Origin: CATQHL01 sp965242895 | GTDB taxonomy: Bacteria; Actinomycetota; Acidimicrobiia; Acidimicrobiales; CATQHL01 | Length of the DNA stretch: 64,000 nucleotides | Assembly (NCBI GenBank): GCA_965242895.1 | Contig: OZ251507.1 | Location: 248,001 to 312,000 of the forward strand | Reading direction: 5' to 3' | Shown here: piece by piece, positions 32,283 through 41,153 of the stretch | Layout: each line of letters begins with the position of its first letter | Numbering within the stretch: position 1 is the first letter of the stretch | Program-made: the position numbers and the translations under genes | The notes under the pieces: generated by a model | The model's input: only the letters and a program-made list of their open reading frames with translations | Told to the model about the DNA's origin: nothing | Databases searched by the model: none

Positions 32283-33857
32283 TCAGGCAGCTTCGTCAGC
32301 GTGCTGCCCGTAACAGAGCTCGAGCAGGCGAGGCTCGGTGATCTCGTCGCCCACTGCCTCCCCCACGATGCGTCCCTCCCTGACGACAATGACGCGATGA
32401 CAGACGCCCACTAATTCGCCGAATTCGGAGGAGATAAAAATGATCGACTTGCCGTCGGCGGCTAGCTGCTCCATGAGGAAATACACCTCCTCCTTGGCGC
32501 TTACGTCTATGCCGTGCGTGGGCTCGTCGAAGATCAGAACGGAAGCCCCGGAGCGCAGCCAGCGCCCGAGGATGAGCTTCTGCTGGTTGCCGCCCGAGAG
32601 CCAAGCCGCAGGCGTCAAGTCTGAAGGGGTCTTGATGCTGAGATCGCTCACCGCTGCACGGGCAGCGGCTCGCTCTTTCGGCGTAGAGGGCACCGGCATC
32701 CCCCGCTTAACACGGTATTGCCGCAAGGTGCCGAGAGTTATGTTTCGCCTCACGTTGAAGTCGCGTATGAGACCTTGGTTCCGACGGTCTTCCGGCAGCA
32801 GAACCATTCCTGCGGCTATGGCGTGGGAAGGCTTGCGAATCGAGACTTCGCGCCCGTGCACCTTGATTACTCCGGCGTCTCGGTGATCAGCGCCGAACAC
32901 GGCCCTTACCATCTCGGTTCGCCCTGCCCCCACCAGACCGGCTATGCCCAGTATCTCTCCTTGTCGGAGCGAGAAGGAAGCGTCGTGCACCTTTCCTTCA
33001 ACCTCCAGACCTTCCACCTCCAAGCTCAAGGGGGTCTCTGGAGGACCGCCGATGCCGCGGCTGCGTCTGCGCTCGAGAGCGGTTGCGCTGGCGTCTTCGC
33101 CGGTAATCTCTTCGATGAGAGTGCGGGCGTCGAACTGCTCAGTGGGGCGGTCGTCCACGACCGTCCCGTCGCGCATCACCACCACGCGGCTGGTGATTTC
33201 GAGTATCTCCTCTAGACGGTGTGAGACGTAGATCACCGCCACCCCGTGTTCCGAAAGATCTTTGATCACCGAAAATAGGTGCTCGGTCTCTTCGACAGTC
33301 AGCGAACCCGTGGGCTCGTCCAGCACAACTAGGCGTGCTTTTGTCACAAGCGCCCTGGCGATCATCACCAGCCGCTGCTGTGCGGTGGGCAGCGTGCCTA
33401 TGAGCGCTTGCGGAGGGATCCCTCCCCCCAGGCGGGCCAGCACCTCCCGCGACTGCCGGCGCAGTTTGCGGAAGTCGACCAGCACGCCTCCTTGCTTCGG
33501 ATAGCCCAGGCCGAGTTCCACGTTTTCCGCCACGGACAGATCGGGGACTACCGATAGTTCCTGGTGCACGAACGACATCCCCAGCAGAGTGGCGTCGTGC
33601 GGGTTGTGCAGGTGGATTTCCTCTCCGTCAATCAGGATTCTGCCCTCGTCGGGTTGGGTCGCCCCGGCCAGGATCTTGATTATGGTGCTCTTGCCCGCGC
33701 CGTTCTTTCCGACGAGACCCAAGACCTCAGCCGGACGTATATCCAGCGACACCCGATCCGCCGCCAAAACGCCTGGATAGCGCTTGACGATGTCTCTGAC
33801 CTCCAGAAAAGGCTGCGACGTCCCGGGCGTCTGTTCGATGGTTTCAGCGAGAGTCAC
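32283..33857 (-). CDS. Sugar-type ABC importer ATPase, RbsA/MglA-like
   Basis: The 524-residue protein has two fused ATPase domains. The first has Walker A GKNGAGKST and Walker B LVVLDEPTGSLT. The second has the degenerate GLVGAGRTE loop normal for this family, and the signature LSGGNQQKLILGRWL. The GTG start follows a strong AGGAGG site. It energises the permease encoded 17 bases upstream. Related importers carry ribose, galactose, autoinducer-2, nucleosides or sugar alcohols; the substrate is not predictable. Confidence 0.93.
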   Translation of the reverse strand: MTLAETIEQTPGTSQPFLEVRDIVKRYPGVLAADRVSLDIRPAEVLGLVGKNGAGKSTIIKILAGATQPDEGRILIDGEEIHLHNPHDATLLGMSFVHQELSVVPDLSVAENVELGLGYPKQGGVLVDFRKLRRQSREVLARLGGGIPPQALIGTLPTAQQRLVMIARALVTKARLVVLDEPTGSLTVEETEHLFSVIKDLSEHGVAVIYVSHRLEEILEITSRVVVMRDGTVVDDRPTEQFDARTLIEEITGEDASATALERRRSRGIGGPPETPLSLEVEGLEVEGKVHDASFSLRQGEILGIAGLVGAGRTEMVRAVFGADHRDAGVIKVHGREVSIRKPSHAIAAGMVLLPEDRRNQGLIRDFNVRRNITLGTLRQYRVKRGMPVPSTPKERAAARAAVSDLSIKTPSDLTPAAWLSGGNQQKLILGRWLRSGASVLIFDEPTHGIDVSAKEEVYFLMEQLAADGKSIIFISSEFGELVGVCHRVIVVREGRIVGEAVGDEITEPRLLELCYGQHADEAA

Positions 33858-33874
33858 GCCTGCCCCCTCCTTTG

Positions 33875-34975
33875 TTAGCGCTTGCGCAGCATGATCTGGC
33901 TGATCAGAACTCCGAAAATCAAGATGACGGCCTTGGCTATGTTGATCCAGGCGTTGCGAATCTGCATGGCCTGCAATCCGACGTCGATCACGCGAAGGAA
34001 GAGTGCTCCCACGACCGTGCCTGGGATACTGAACTGACCTGGCCTAAACACCGCAGCGCCCAGGAAAACCGCAGCGTAAGCATCCAAGAGAAATGCTTCC
34101 CCTAAATTGAGTCGGGTGCCTGCCAGCCCTCCGGTGCTGAGAATCCCCACCAGCGCGGCGATCAGGGCAACGATAAGAAAGCCCAGTGCTCGTATACGGG
34201 CAACTGGGATGCCGGAAAGTCTTGCTGCTTCCTGGTTGCCGCCGATTGCGTACATGTAGCGCCCGAGTTCTGTGCGGTCCATGACCACCCAGGCAGCTAT
34301 CGCGATACCAAAGGCAATCCACACCGGCCGGCCCAGCCCCCACAATTCGATGTTGCGACCCAGACCCACGTAGAACGATAGGTCTCCGTAGATGAACTCA
34401 CCCCCCGCTTCCGCCGCCGCGGCCTCTGTGTCGATGGGAAGCGTGATCGGACGGTTGTTTGTCCAGAGTTGCTCAATCCCCTCCAGACCCACATAGCCGG
34501 CCAGGGTTATCACAAAGGAGGAGACTCCCACATAGGCAATCAGCAATCCGTTGACGAGTCCTCCGGCAGCCGCCACACCAAAGGCGACAAGCATAGCAAC
34601 CCACACCGGCTGGGTGTAGTCGACCATCAAAGCCACAGCCGTTCCCCCAGCTAACCCCATCATGCTGCCGAAAGAGAGGTCGAAGTCCCCCATCGCCATG
34701 ACAAACGTGAGCGCCACCCCCAGCAGCAGCAAAGGAACGAAAGAACTGGGGAGGAAAACGACCCTCCTTATGTATTCCTGTGTCAGGAATATTTCCCACC
34801 TGAGGAGCTTAAAGAGCAGAATGACCCCAGCAAAAACAATAAGAAGTCCGTACCTGGCCAGCAAATCCCTCCACTGCAGACCCTTGCGAGTGCCCCGATT
34901 CGGCGACAAAGGCCCCACTCGCCCGCCCGATGACTTTTCGATACCCGCAGTCGAACCCTCAGAAGCTTCAGTCAT
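33875..34975 (-). CDS. Sugar-type ABC importer permease, RbsC-like
   Basis: The 366-residue protein has about ten hydrophobic segments and the family motifs GAGxxNG-like (AAAGGLVNGLLIAYVG), DRTELGRYMYAIGGNQEAAR and GTVVGALFLRVIDVGLQ. The start ATG has GAGGTGGGA upstream. It is encoded between the binding protein and the ATPase of the same importer. A 35-residue polar N-terminal extension precedes the first helix. Confidence 0.9.
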   Translation of the reverse strand: MTEASEGSTAGIEKSSGGRVGPLSPNRGTRKGLQWRDLLARYGLLIVFAGVILLFKLLRWEIFLTQEYIRRVVFLPSSFVPLLLLGVALTFVMAMGDFDLSFGSMMGLAGGTAVALMVDYTQPVWVAMLVAFGVAAAGGLVNGLLIAYVGVSSFVITLAGYVGLEGIEQLWTNNRPITLPIDTEAAAAEAGGEFIYGDLSFYVGLGRNIELWGLGRPVWIAFGIAIAAWVVMDRTELGRYMYAIGGNQEAARLSGIPVARIRALGFLIVALIAALVGILSTGGLAGTRLNLGEAFLLDAYAAVFLGAAVFRPGQFSIPGTVVGALFLRVIDVGLQAMQIRNAWINIAKAVILIFGVLISQIMLRKR

Positions 34976-35017
34976 TGGATTCCCACCTCGCTCTTAAGAC
35001 TGCTCGATGTACGACTA

Positions 35018-35056
35018 ACACGCGGCTTCGCTAGTTATGCAACAAAAGCCGCGTGT
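35018..35056. terminator. Hairpin between binding-protein and permease genes
   Basis: ACACGCGGCTT (35018-35028) pairs perfectly with AAGCCGCGTGT (35046-35056) around a 17-base loop. It is the second of two strong hairpins in this intercistronic region as read on the minus strand. They could attenuate transcription or protect the upstream messenger. Confidence 0.55.
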
Positions 35057-35094
35057 ATCAGAATGATCAACACTAGAAGACACAGCTAGCGCGC

Positions 35095-35131
35095 AGAGTG
35101 GGGCAGGCTCAGCTTGAGCATGCCCCACTCT
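35095..35131. terminator. Strong hairpin just after the binding-protein gene
   Basis: AGAGTGGGGCA (35095-35105) pairs with TGCCCCACTCT (35121-35131), and the stem continues as GCTCA/TGAGC around a GCT loop with one G-A mismatch. It lies 24 bases after the binding-protein stop on the minus strand. A partial terminator here would explain excess binding protein over permease, common in ABC operons. Confidence 0.65.
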
Positions 35132-35154
35132 CTTAGAGTACGCAGATAACTGGA

Positions 35155-36546
35155 CTAGCCGACGTTACTGAATGCCGCTGCCCAGCGCCTCTCAAAGAAG
35201 TCCACGAACCCCGCCGAAGCCGGGTCGTCAGGAACCGGGTAGGGACCTCTTCCTGGTTCGCACTCAGGATTAGCGTCGCTGGGAGTGACGATGAACGGCA
35301 CAGAGAACTGAACCGCGCTGCCGTCCTCGTCAAGGTAGTAGGGCCTCAACTCTTCGCTGAACTGCTTTCCGTTGGCAAAGTACTCTGCTATCTGGTCCAT
35401 TGCCGCGTAGCTGCCCCACTCGAGGTTCTCCTCAACGGAAGCGTCCACTCCCCCAGCCAGCATCTGCTGCTGAGTAGCGCAGTTCGCATACCAAGTCAGA
35501 ACCATCGGGCGGTCGGGCGGGGAAACGCCTTGGAAGTTCTGAGAAATAACAGGTCCGACACCCAGGGCCGCTACGTCAATAGTCAGCCAGAACGCCACCG
35601 AATCGGGAGACTGCAGCAACCAGCGTGCAGCGGCGTCGGCAGGCCCGTTGATTGCGTCGGCGAAGTCGATGACCTCTTCATCGCCAATGGTTATCCCCGT
35701 GCCAGCGATTACCTCCTTGAGGGCGTTTTCGCGGTCGACACCCCAGGCTGCGAAGTTGACGCTGGAGACTTGAACCTCGCCGTCTTTTTCGGCGTTGTCC
35801 ACCATCCACTGCGCCAGCAGGCGTCCGTGCTCATAATCGTTGGGATTGAAGGAAGCAGCGTAGAGGTGATAGAAACTCTGTGTTCCGCCGGTGTTTACAA
35901 AGGGGATTCCGGCCTCGCGGGCGGCGGGCAAGCCGTCGGCGATTGCTTCCACGGTCGTTCCGTCTGTCACGATGGCGTCCACCCCGGATGCCACGAAACC
36001 GGCCAAGCAGGTCTGCATGTTGTCGGGAACGCCTTCAGCGTCACAGTACTCCCAGTCCCAGCCCAAGTATTCAACGGCGTCTTTGGCTGTAAATTCAAGC
36101 CGCTGAGCGGCTTCGGACGCTCCTAGCACCTGCAGATAGCCGATGGTCAGTCTCGGCAACTCCGTCTGAGTCATAGGCCACGCACGAGCATTCTCCACGC
36201 TGGCTTCAGGGGGCATCCAGCCCTGCTGCTTGTCTACCAAGCCGGGAGGGCCCATCGATTCACTCGTGTCAGGAGGGGGCTCCGGTGGAGCAGGAGGCGG
36301 ATCAGAAGGGGGCTCCGGTGGAGCAGGAGGCGGATCAGAAGGGGGCTCCGGCGAAGCAGGGGGCTGTGGCTCCGGCTCCGGCGACGGAGCAGGAGGCGGC
36401 TCAGGCTGCGGCTCCGGCGACGGAGCAGGAGCCGGAGGCGGCGCCGTCGTGGTGTCGTCGTCGCTGCTGCCGCAAGCTGCGGCAACTAGCGCTATGACAA
36501 ACATCAAAGACAAGATGCGCCATGTGACTTTCTTTTTGTTGAACAT
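35155..36546 (-). CDS. Sugar-type ABC importer substrate-binding lipoprotein
   Basis: The ATG at 36546 is preceded by GGGAGGAAAA and gives a basic N-terminus, a hydrophobic signal and ALVAAACGSS with the lipid-anchor Cys near residue 23. The 463-residue product then has a long Pro/Glu/Ser linker (about 30-90), partly encoded by 33-bp direct repeats, and a type I periplasmic-binding fold (LTIGYLQVLG; GVDAIVTDGTTVEAI; PFVNTGG). It is the first gene of the importer operon with the RbsC- and RbsA-like genes. The linker is unusually long for the family and may span the cell wall. Confidence 0.87.
   Translation of the reverse strand: MFNKKKVTWRILSLMFVIALVAAACGSSDDDTTTAPPPAPAPSPEPQPEPPPAPSPEPEPQPPASPEPPSDPPPAPPEPPSDPPPAPPEPPPDTSESMGPPGLVDKQQGWMPPEASVENARAWPMTQTELPRLTIGYLQVLGASEAAQRLEFTAKDAVEYLGWDWEYCDAEGVPDNMQTCLAGFVASGVDAIVTDGTTVEAIADGLPAAREAGIPFVNTGGTQSFYHLYAASFNPNDYEHGRLLAQWMVDNAEKDGEVQVSSVNFAAWGVDRENALKEVIAGTGITIGDEEVIDFADAINGPADAAARWLLQSPDSVAFWLTIDVAALGVGPVISQNFQGVSPPDRPMVLTWYANCATQQQMLAGGVDASVEENLEWGSYAAMDQIAEYFANGKQFSEELRPYYLDEDGSAVQFSVPFIVTPSDANPECEPGRGPYPVPDDPASAGFVDFFERRWAAAFSNVG
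36275..36340. repeat. 33-bp direct repeat inside the binding-protein gene
   Basis: Two exact 33-base units (36275-36307 and 36308-36340) and a partial third encode the repeated SDPPPAPPEPP of the lipoprotein linker. Confidence 0.9.
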
Positions 36547-36779
36547 TTTTCCTCCCAAGGTGCTGCGTCGGATACTAAGTCGGATCGCCCCGACCGCATC
36601 CAATTCTCAAACGTTGGTTTGAATCTATACGGATAGCAAAGTAACGCTACAGCTATTCCGACTTCTTAACACTAACACTAAACGTCTGTCACCGCCGCGC
36701 AAGCCAACGCGGAGAAATCACCGAAGCCGTCAAGCGGGCGTACTCGTACTAAACGTCCAGCAAATGCCGCGCCAGCCAA

Positions 36780-37862
36780 CTACCAACGACAGACCTGTGG
36801 GATGGCTGGATGTTCTATGGGCGGATATTTCCTGTGCAGCGGCTGCACCACCTCTTCTCCGAAGCGCAGTATCTGCTCGCGCGCCGCATCGAAGTTCGGC
36901 CCTGTCACCATGCGGTGACGAATCGTGAAGTACTGCACACCCAACTCCTCGTAGTGCTGCTCTAGACGCTCACGGCACTGGGCGGGAGACCCGATCACGA
37001 TGTGCTCTCGGGCGCTCTCGGCTGTGATCTTCTCCGGTGAGTCGAACTCGGTGTGGTGGGAGAGAATCCCAGCAGCGCAATAGAAACGCATCTCCGACAC
37101 GTAGTGCGTGCCGAACTCCCGGGCAGCGTCTTCAAAACTGTCTGCCACCCAGCCGTTGCGCATCAGCACGATGAAAGGCTCCTTGCCATGGAGCGCCGCC
37201 TCCTCCCTGTAGCCGCCGACCTGCGATTCCCAAACGTCACGCAGGATCGGAAAGTCGTCGCATGTCCAACTTTCGGCATACTCGGCGCTGCGTCTGATTG
37301 AGGGTGGAAACTGCCCCCCGCCCCAGAACGGGAAGCGAGGCTGCTGGTAGCAGTTGGGGGTTAGCAGCCCGTCGCGCACCGAGTAGAAGTCGCCGTCCAC
37401 ACTGAAGCGCTCCCCTTTAGCGGCGAGAGCCTGAGAAATGATCCGCACGTTTTCTAGGAACCGACCGAGCAGGCGCTCGCGGGGGATTCCGAACTGGCCC
37501 CAGTAACCCTCGTGGTAGCCCCGACCCCAGGTCATGAAGAGGCGGCCGCGGGAAAGATTGTCGATGATGGCGCACTGCTCGGCGACGTGCATCGGGTGAT
37601 AGAGGGTGTTGACTAGGCAGTAGGCGCCGATGGCCGCCCGTTTCGTCTCGCGGGCGAGGATCATCAGCAAATTCAGTGGGGAACCAAAATAGGATTCGCT
37701 GCGGTTGTGGCGGTCGGGCACGCATATCGAGTGGTAGCCCGCCTGCTCGGCCAGGATGCACTCTTCCACCATCGCATCGAGCGTGTCCGAGGCATTACGA
37801 GGATCGGGCACCGGCTGGTCATATCCGCCGGCGTTTGTGTCTAGGAGGTAGCCGATTCGCAT
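36780..37862 (-). CDS. Luciferase-like (LLM class) flavin-dependent oxidoreductase
   Basis: The 360-residue TIM-barrel protein has MRIGYLLDTNAGG, then EQAGYHSICVPDRH, TKRAAIGAYCLVNTLYHP and NLSRGRLFMTWGRGY, and a C-terminal IGSPAQCRERLEQHYEELGV, all typical of the luciferase-like family. It is only distantly similar to the protein at 10473-11405. It sits at the edge of a run of catabolic genes (acyl-CoA ligase, SDR, P450s) and may catalyse a monooxygenation or reduction in that pathway. Cofactor (FMN or F420) and substrate are not determined. Confidence 0.87.
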   Translation of the reverse strand: MRIGYLLDTNAGGYDQPVPDPRNASDTLDAMVEECILAEQAGYHSICVPDRHNRSESYFGSPLNLLMILARETKRAAIGAYCLVNTLYHPMHVAEQCAIIDNLSRGRLFMTWGRGYHEGYWGQFGIPRERLLGRFLENVRIISQALAAKGERFSVDGDFYSVRDGLLTPNCYQQPRFPFWGGGQFPPSIRRSAEYAESWTCDDFPILRDVWESQVGGYREEAALHGKEPFIVLMRNGWVADSFEDAAREFGTHYVSEMRFYCAAGILSHHTEFDSPEKITAESAREHIVIGSPAQCRERLEQHYEELGVQYFTIRHRMVTGPNFDAAREQILRFGEEVVQPLHRKYPPIEHPAIPQVCRW

Positions 37863-37961
37863 GTTGCTGCCCGCTTTCGTGGTTGGTCGCTGTCGTAGTT
37901 TCCTTGTCTCTCCCGGTCTCTCCCGCTCCGCAGAGATGACATCCGCAGAAGGTGGCCGAGC

Positions 37962-39521
37962 TTAGACCTGCCGCTCCTGTGCCTCCCAGTAGGGAGCGCG
38001 CAGCACCCGCTTGAGTATCTTCCCCGTGGGGGCTTTGGGGAGTTCGCTCACGAACTCCACAGAGCGGGGCTTCTGGTATGAGGCAAGGTTGGCCCGAGCC
38101 ATCGAAATGATGTCGTCTTCGGTGGCCGACATCTCGGGCTTGAGCACCACGAACGCCTTCACCGACTCGCCCCAGGTCTCGTCAGGAACACCGATGACCG
38201 CACACTCCAACACGGACGGGTGCTTGGCTATGGCCTCTTCGACCTGCACGGAGTAGATGTTCTCGCCGCCCGAAATGATCATGTCCTTGGCGCGGTCGAC
38301 TATAAAGACGTAGCGCTCGTCGTCCCAGCAGGCGATGTCGCCCGTCCACATCCAGCCGTCTCGGATGGTCTGCGCGGTAAGGTCGGGGCGCCGGAAGTAG
38401 CCCTCCATGTTGGCCTCTGAGCGGACGATGATCTCGCCCGGCGTCTTGCCGTCGGTCGGAACGTCTGTTCCGTCTGGATGCACGACCCGCACCGAAGTGA
38501 CAAATCCCTCCCGCCCGCAAGACCGCAGCCGCTCGGGGCGGTAGTCCTCGTGCACCGCCCTGAGGTGGTCCTCCTGCGAAAGGAAGCACATGGTGGTGCC
38601 CTCCGTCTGCCCGTATCCCTGAATGAGGGTGCAGGGGAAGCGCTCCAGCGCCTCGCCGATGACACGTGAGGGCATAGGGCCGCCGCCGTACTGGATGTTG
38701 CGCAGGCTGGAGATGTCGTAGTCATCGAAGCCTTCGGCGGCCATCATCCAGTTCAGCATCGTCGTGACGCCCAGGAAGGCCGAGACTCTCTCGGCCTCTA
38801 TGAGGTCCATGGCCAGCTTGGCCTCGAAGTTCATGAGAACCAGGGGGCAGCCGTGGGCCAGGTAGTTGATCGCCAGCACCACTGGTATGTGAAACATCTG
38901 GCCGGTCAACATGTAGACGTCGCTGGGGACTATGCGCTCGGCCACTGTCTGGTTGAGCATTCCGAACCAGACGCTGCGGTGGCTGTGCAGAGCGCCCTTG
39001 GATTCGCCCGTGGTGCCCCCCGTGTAGAGGATGAACAACGGGTCGTCTCCTCCCACCAACGAAGAGCCCGCCGGTTCGGTATCAGGGGAAGCCTCGATGA
39101 GACGCTCGTAGCTCCCGTCGCCGCCCGGGCCGTACTCCAGCCAGTGCTCCACCGAATCCACTACGCCTGACAGCTCGCTCGCCACGCTTGCGAACTTGTC
39201 CTCGACCACATACGCCTTCGGTTCTCCGTTGTCCACGATCTTCTTGAGTTCGGTCGGAGACAGACGCCAATTCATGGGTTGGGCGATCAGACCTGTGCGC
39301 CCGCAGGCGAAGTAGAGAGCGGCGTACTCCACGGAGTTCTGACTGAGCACTCCCACCCTGTCGCCGCGCTCCAGCCCCAGTGAACGCAGGCCGTTACCCA
39401 GACGGCGGACATGGGCGTCGAATTCTGCCCAGGTCACGCGCCTGTTGGTGGAGGAGTCGTAGATGGCCTGTCCTTGCGGTTTCAGGCGCGCCCACTTGGC
39501 CGGGATCTGGCCGATGTTCAT
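37962..39521 (-). CDS. Acyl-CoA synthetase (AMP-dependent ligase)
   Basis: The 519-residue adenylate-forming enzyme has the phosphate-binding loop ILYTGGTTGESKG near residue 178, GYGQTEGTT near 306, the TGD motif in WTGDIACWDDERYVFI and the hinge region DRAKDMIISGGENIYSVQVE, and KAPTGKILKR with the catalytic Lys near the end. The ATG has AAAGGAGCGAG upstream. It activates a carboxylic acid to its CoA thioester, probably as the entry step of degradation by the neighbouring enzymes. Chain length or ring type of the acid cannot be told. Confidence 0.92.
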   Translation of the reverse strand: MNIGQIPAKWARLKPQGQAIYDSSTNRRVTWAEFDAHVRRLGNGLRSLGLERGDRVGVLSQNSVEYAALYFACGRTGLIAQPMNWRLSPTELKKIVDNGEPKAYVVEDKFASVASELSGVVDSVEHWLEYGPGGDGSYERLIEASPDTEPAGSSLVGGDDPLFILYTGGTTGESKGALHSHRSVWFGMLNQTVAERIVPSDVYMLTGQMFHIPVVLAINYLAHGCPLVLMNFEAKLAMDLIEAERVSAFLGVTTMLNWMMAAEGFDDYDISSLRNIQYGGGPMPSRVIGEALERFPCTLIQGYGQTEGTTMCFLSQEDHLRAVHEDYRPERLRSCGREGFVTSVRVVHPDGTDVPTDGKTPGEIIVRSEANMEGYFRRPDLTAQTIRDGWMWTGDIACWDDERYVFIVDRAKDMIISGGENIYSVQVEEAIAKHPSVLECAVIGVPDETWGESVKAFVVLKPEMSATEDDIISMARANLASYQKPRSVEFVSELPKAPTGKILKRVLRAPYWEAQERQV

Positions 39522-39641
39522 GGCTTTCTCGCTCCTTTCGAGGCTTCCCTTGAAGCTTCGTCGACTCGCTGGCTGCCACTCAAGGCTTGATGAGCAACTT
39601 CAGTACGAGAAACTTCAGTAAGCAGGGCAGATTAAAGCAGG

Positions 39642-40046
39642 TCAGTAGGGCAGGTCGAGGAGGAGATGCCTTCGCTGAAGTCTCCAGTCCCCGTCGATGA
39701 GGATGAAACTGTCGGTGTATACCCCGCTGGAAAGAACGTTCAGCTCTCCATTCTCGACCGAGATGAGAATCAGGTTGGAAGAGGCAGTCACCGAGGTGTC
39801 GGTCTCGTCCTCGAAATAGATGTTGGTGATGCAGTGACGACGCTGATCGGTCTGAGTCTCGTGCGCCCCTTCGAAAAGGGCGCGGATGTTCTCCTTGCCG
39901 TCAAAGACCATCGGCTCGTTGCCGGTGATGACCAACTCGAAAACCGAATCCTCTAGGAACAGGTTCAAGATGTATTCCAGGTCACCGGTGTCGTACGCCG
40001 TGCCTGCGCGGTTCAGAATGCCGGTTATGGCCATCAGGTCTGCCAT
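39642..40046 (-). CDS. SnoaL-like (NTF2 fold) protein
   Basis: The 134-residue protein begins MADLMAITGILNRAGTAYDTGDLEYILNLF in sense (read as two parts) and has a GKENIRALFEGA segment followed by HCITNIYFED, the usual pattern of SnoaL_4/NTF2-like proteins, a fold used by ketosteroid isomerase and ring-hydroxylase small subunits. A strong AAAGGAGG precedes the ATG. A catalytic role such as isomerase or hydratase within the surrounding pathway is plausible; non-enzymatic roles also occur in the family. Confidence 0.8.
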   Translation of the reverse strand: MADLMAITGILNRAGTAYDTGDLEYILNLFLEDSVFELVITGNEPMVFDGKENIRALFEGAHETQTDQRRHCITNIYFEDETDTSVTASSNLILISVENGELNVLSSGVYTDSFILIDGDWRLQRRHLLLDLPY

Positions 40047-40197
40047 CGGGGGTTGCCTCCTTTGGTCGGGGATCTATTTGGGGTTCTGGGTTTTAGGGTT
40101 CTGGGAGAATGGTCGGGCTGACGCCCCGCTTCGGAGCACCCCGCTTCGGCGGGCGATGCTCGACGGGCGATGCTCGGGCTCTGCCGACGGCGGGCGT

Positions 40198-41010
40198 TCA
40201 GTCCAAGCCGATCTGGTCGACGGTGCCTCGCCATGCAAGCGAACCGCCGTCTATGAGAATGTAGGCGCCGTTGATGAACGAGGCCGCAGGGCTGGCCAGG
40301 AAGCAGACGAGCTCACTCACTTCCTCCGGCCTGCCCAGTCTCGGTATGAGGCTGGTGTTGATGAGCGCCTTTTCGAACTCGGCGGGATTCTCTGCCTGGT
40401 TGACGAACCTCGTCACCATCTCCGTGGCGATGGCGGTAGGGCCGTAGCAGTTGACCCTGATGCCGTAGGGCGCCAAGTCGACGGCCAGGTTCTGCGTCTG
40501 CAGACGAATGCCGCCCTTGGAGGTGCCGTAGGCGGAGTTTCGGGGATAGGCCGACTGCGCCCCCGTGGACGCAGCGTTGACGATGGAGCCGTTAGCGCTC
40601 TCCTTCAGGTAGGGAACCGCTAATTTGGAGCAGAGCCAGGGCGCCACGGCGTTCACCTCCACCACTTTGCGGAAGACGTCGATGGGCATGTCCTCCACGG
40701 AAGTTTTCTCCCCCGCCAAGGCCGTCTCGTGAATGCCCGCGTTGTTGTGGAGCGTGTCGATGCCGCCGAATTGCTCGGCTGCGGCTGTCATCAGGGCTTC
40801 CACCTGATCAGGTTCTGTCACGTCGCAGTGCTGATAGGCGGCCGTGCCGCCCGCGGCCTGGATTTCGCTCACCACCCCGAGGCCGGCCTCGTCGTCGAGG
40901 TCGCTGACCATAACCGACGCCCCCTTAGAGGCTGCCACCTTGGCGGTGGCGGCTCCTATTCCTGTTGCGGACCCTGTGATTACGAAACGCATACCTTCGA
41001 TGCTGCTCAT
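40198..41010 (-). CDS. Short-chain dehydrogenase/reductase
   Basis: The 270-residue protein starts at ATG 41010 behind AAGGAAGG; the longer in-frame reading has a low-complexity Gln-rich extension. It has TGSATGIGAA (cofactor loop), HNNAG, and AASTGAQSAYPRNSAYGTSKGG with Ser, Tyr and Lys of the catalytic site, and SLIPRLGRPEEVSELVCFLA at the end. It is an NAD(P)-dependent oxidoreductase, probably acting on a hydroxyl group made by one of the flanking P450s or hydratases. Confidence 0.9.
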   Translation of the reverse strand: MSSIEGMRFVITGSATGIGAATAKVAASKGASVMVSDLDDEAGLGVVSEIQAAGGTAAYQHCDVTEPDQVEALMTAAAEQFGGIDTLHNNAGIHETALAGEKTSVEDMPIDVFRKVVEVNAVAPWLCSKLAVPYLKESANGSIVNAASTGAQSAYPRNSAYGTSKGGIRLQTQNLAVDLAPYGIRVNCYGPTAIATEMVTRFVNQAENPAEFEKALINTSLIPRLGRPEEVSELVCFLASPAASFINGAYILIDGGSLAWRGTVDQIGLD

Positions 41011-41153
41011 TATTGTTTCCTTCCTTGTTTTGCTGTGTTGCTGTAACTGATGCGGTGATTGATGTGTTTGCGGTAATTGATTCTGTGTTGATTGAAGCAA
41101 ATGCAAGTTTCCGCGTATCTGCAGCGGTTCTTGCTCGACCTCTCAACTAGAAG

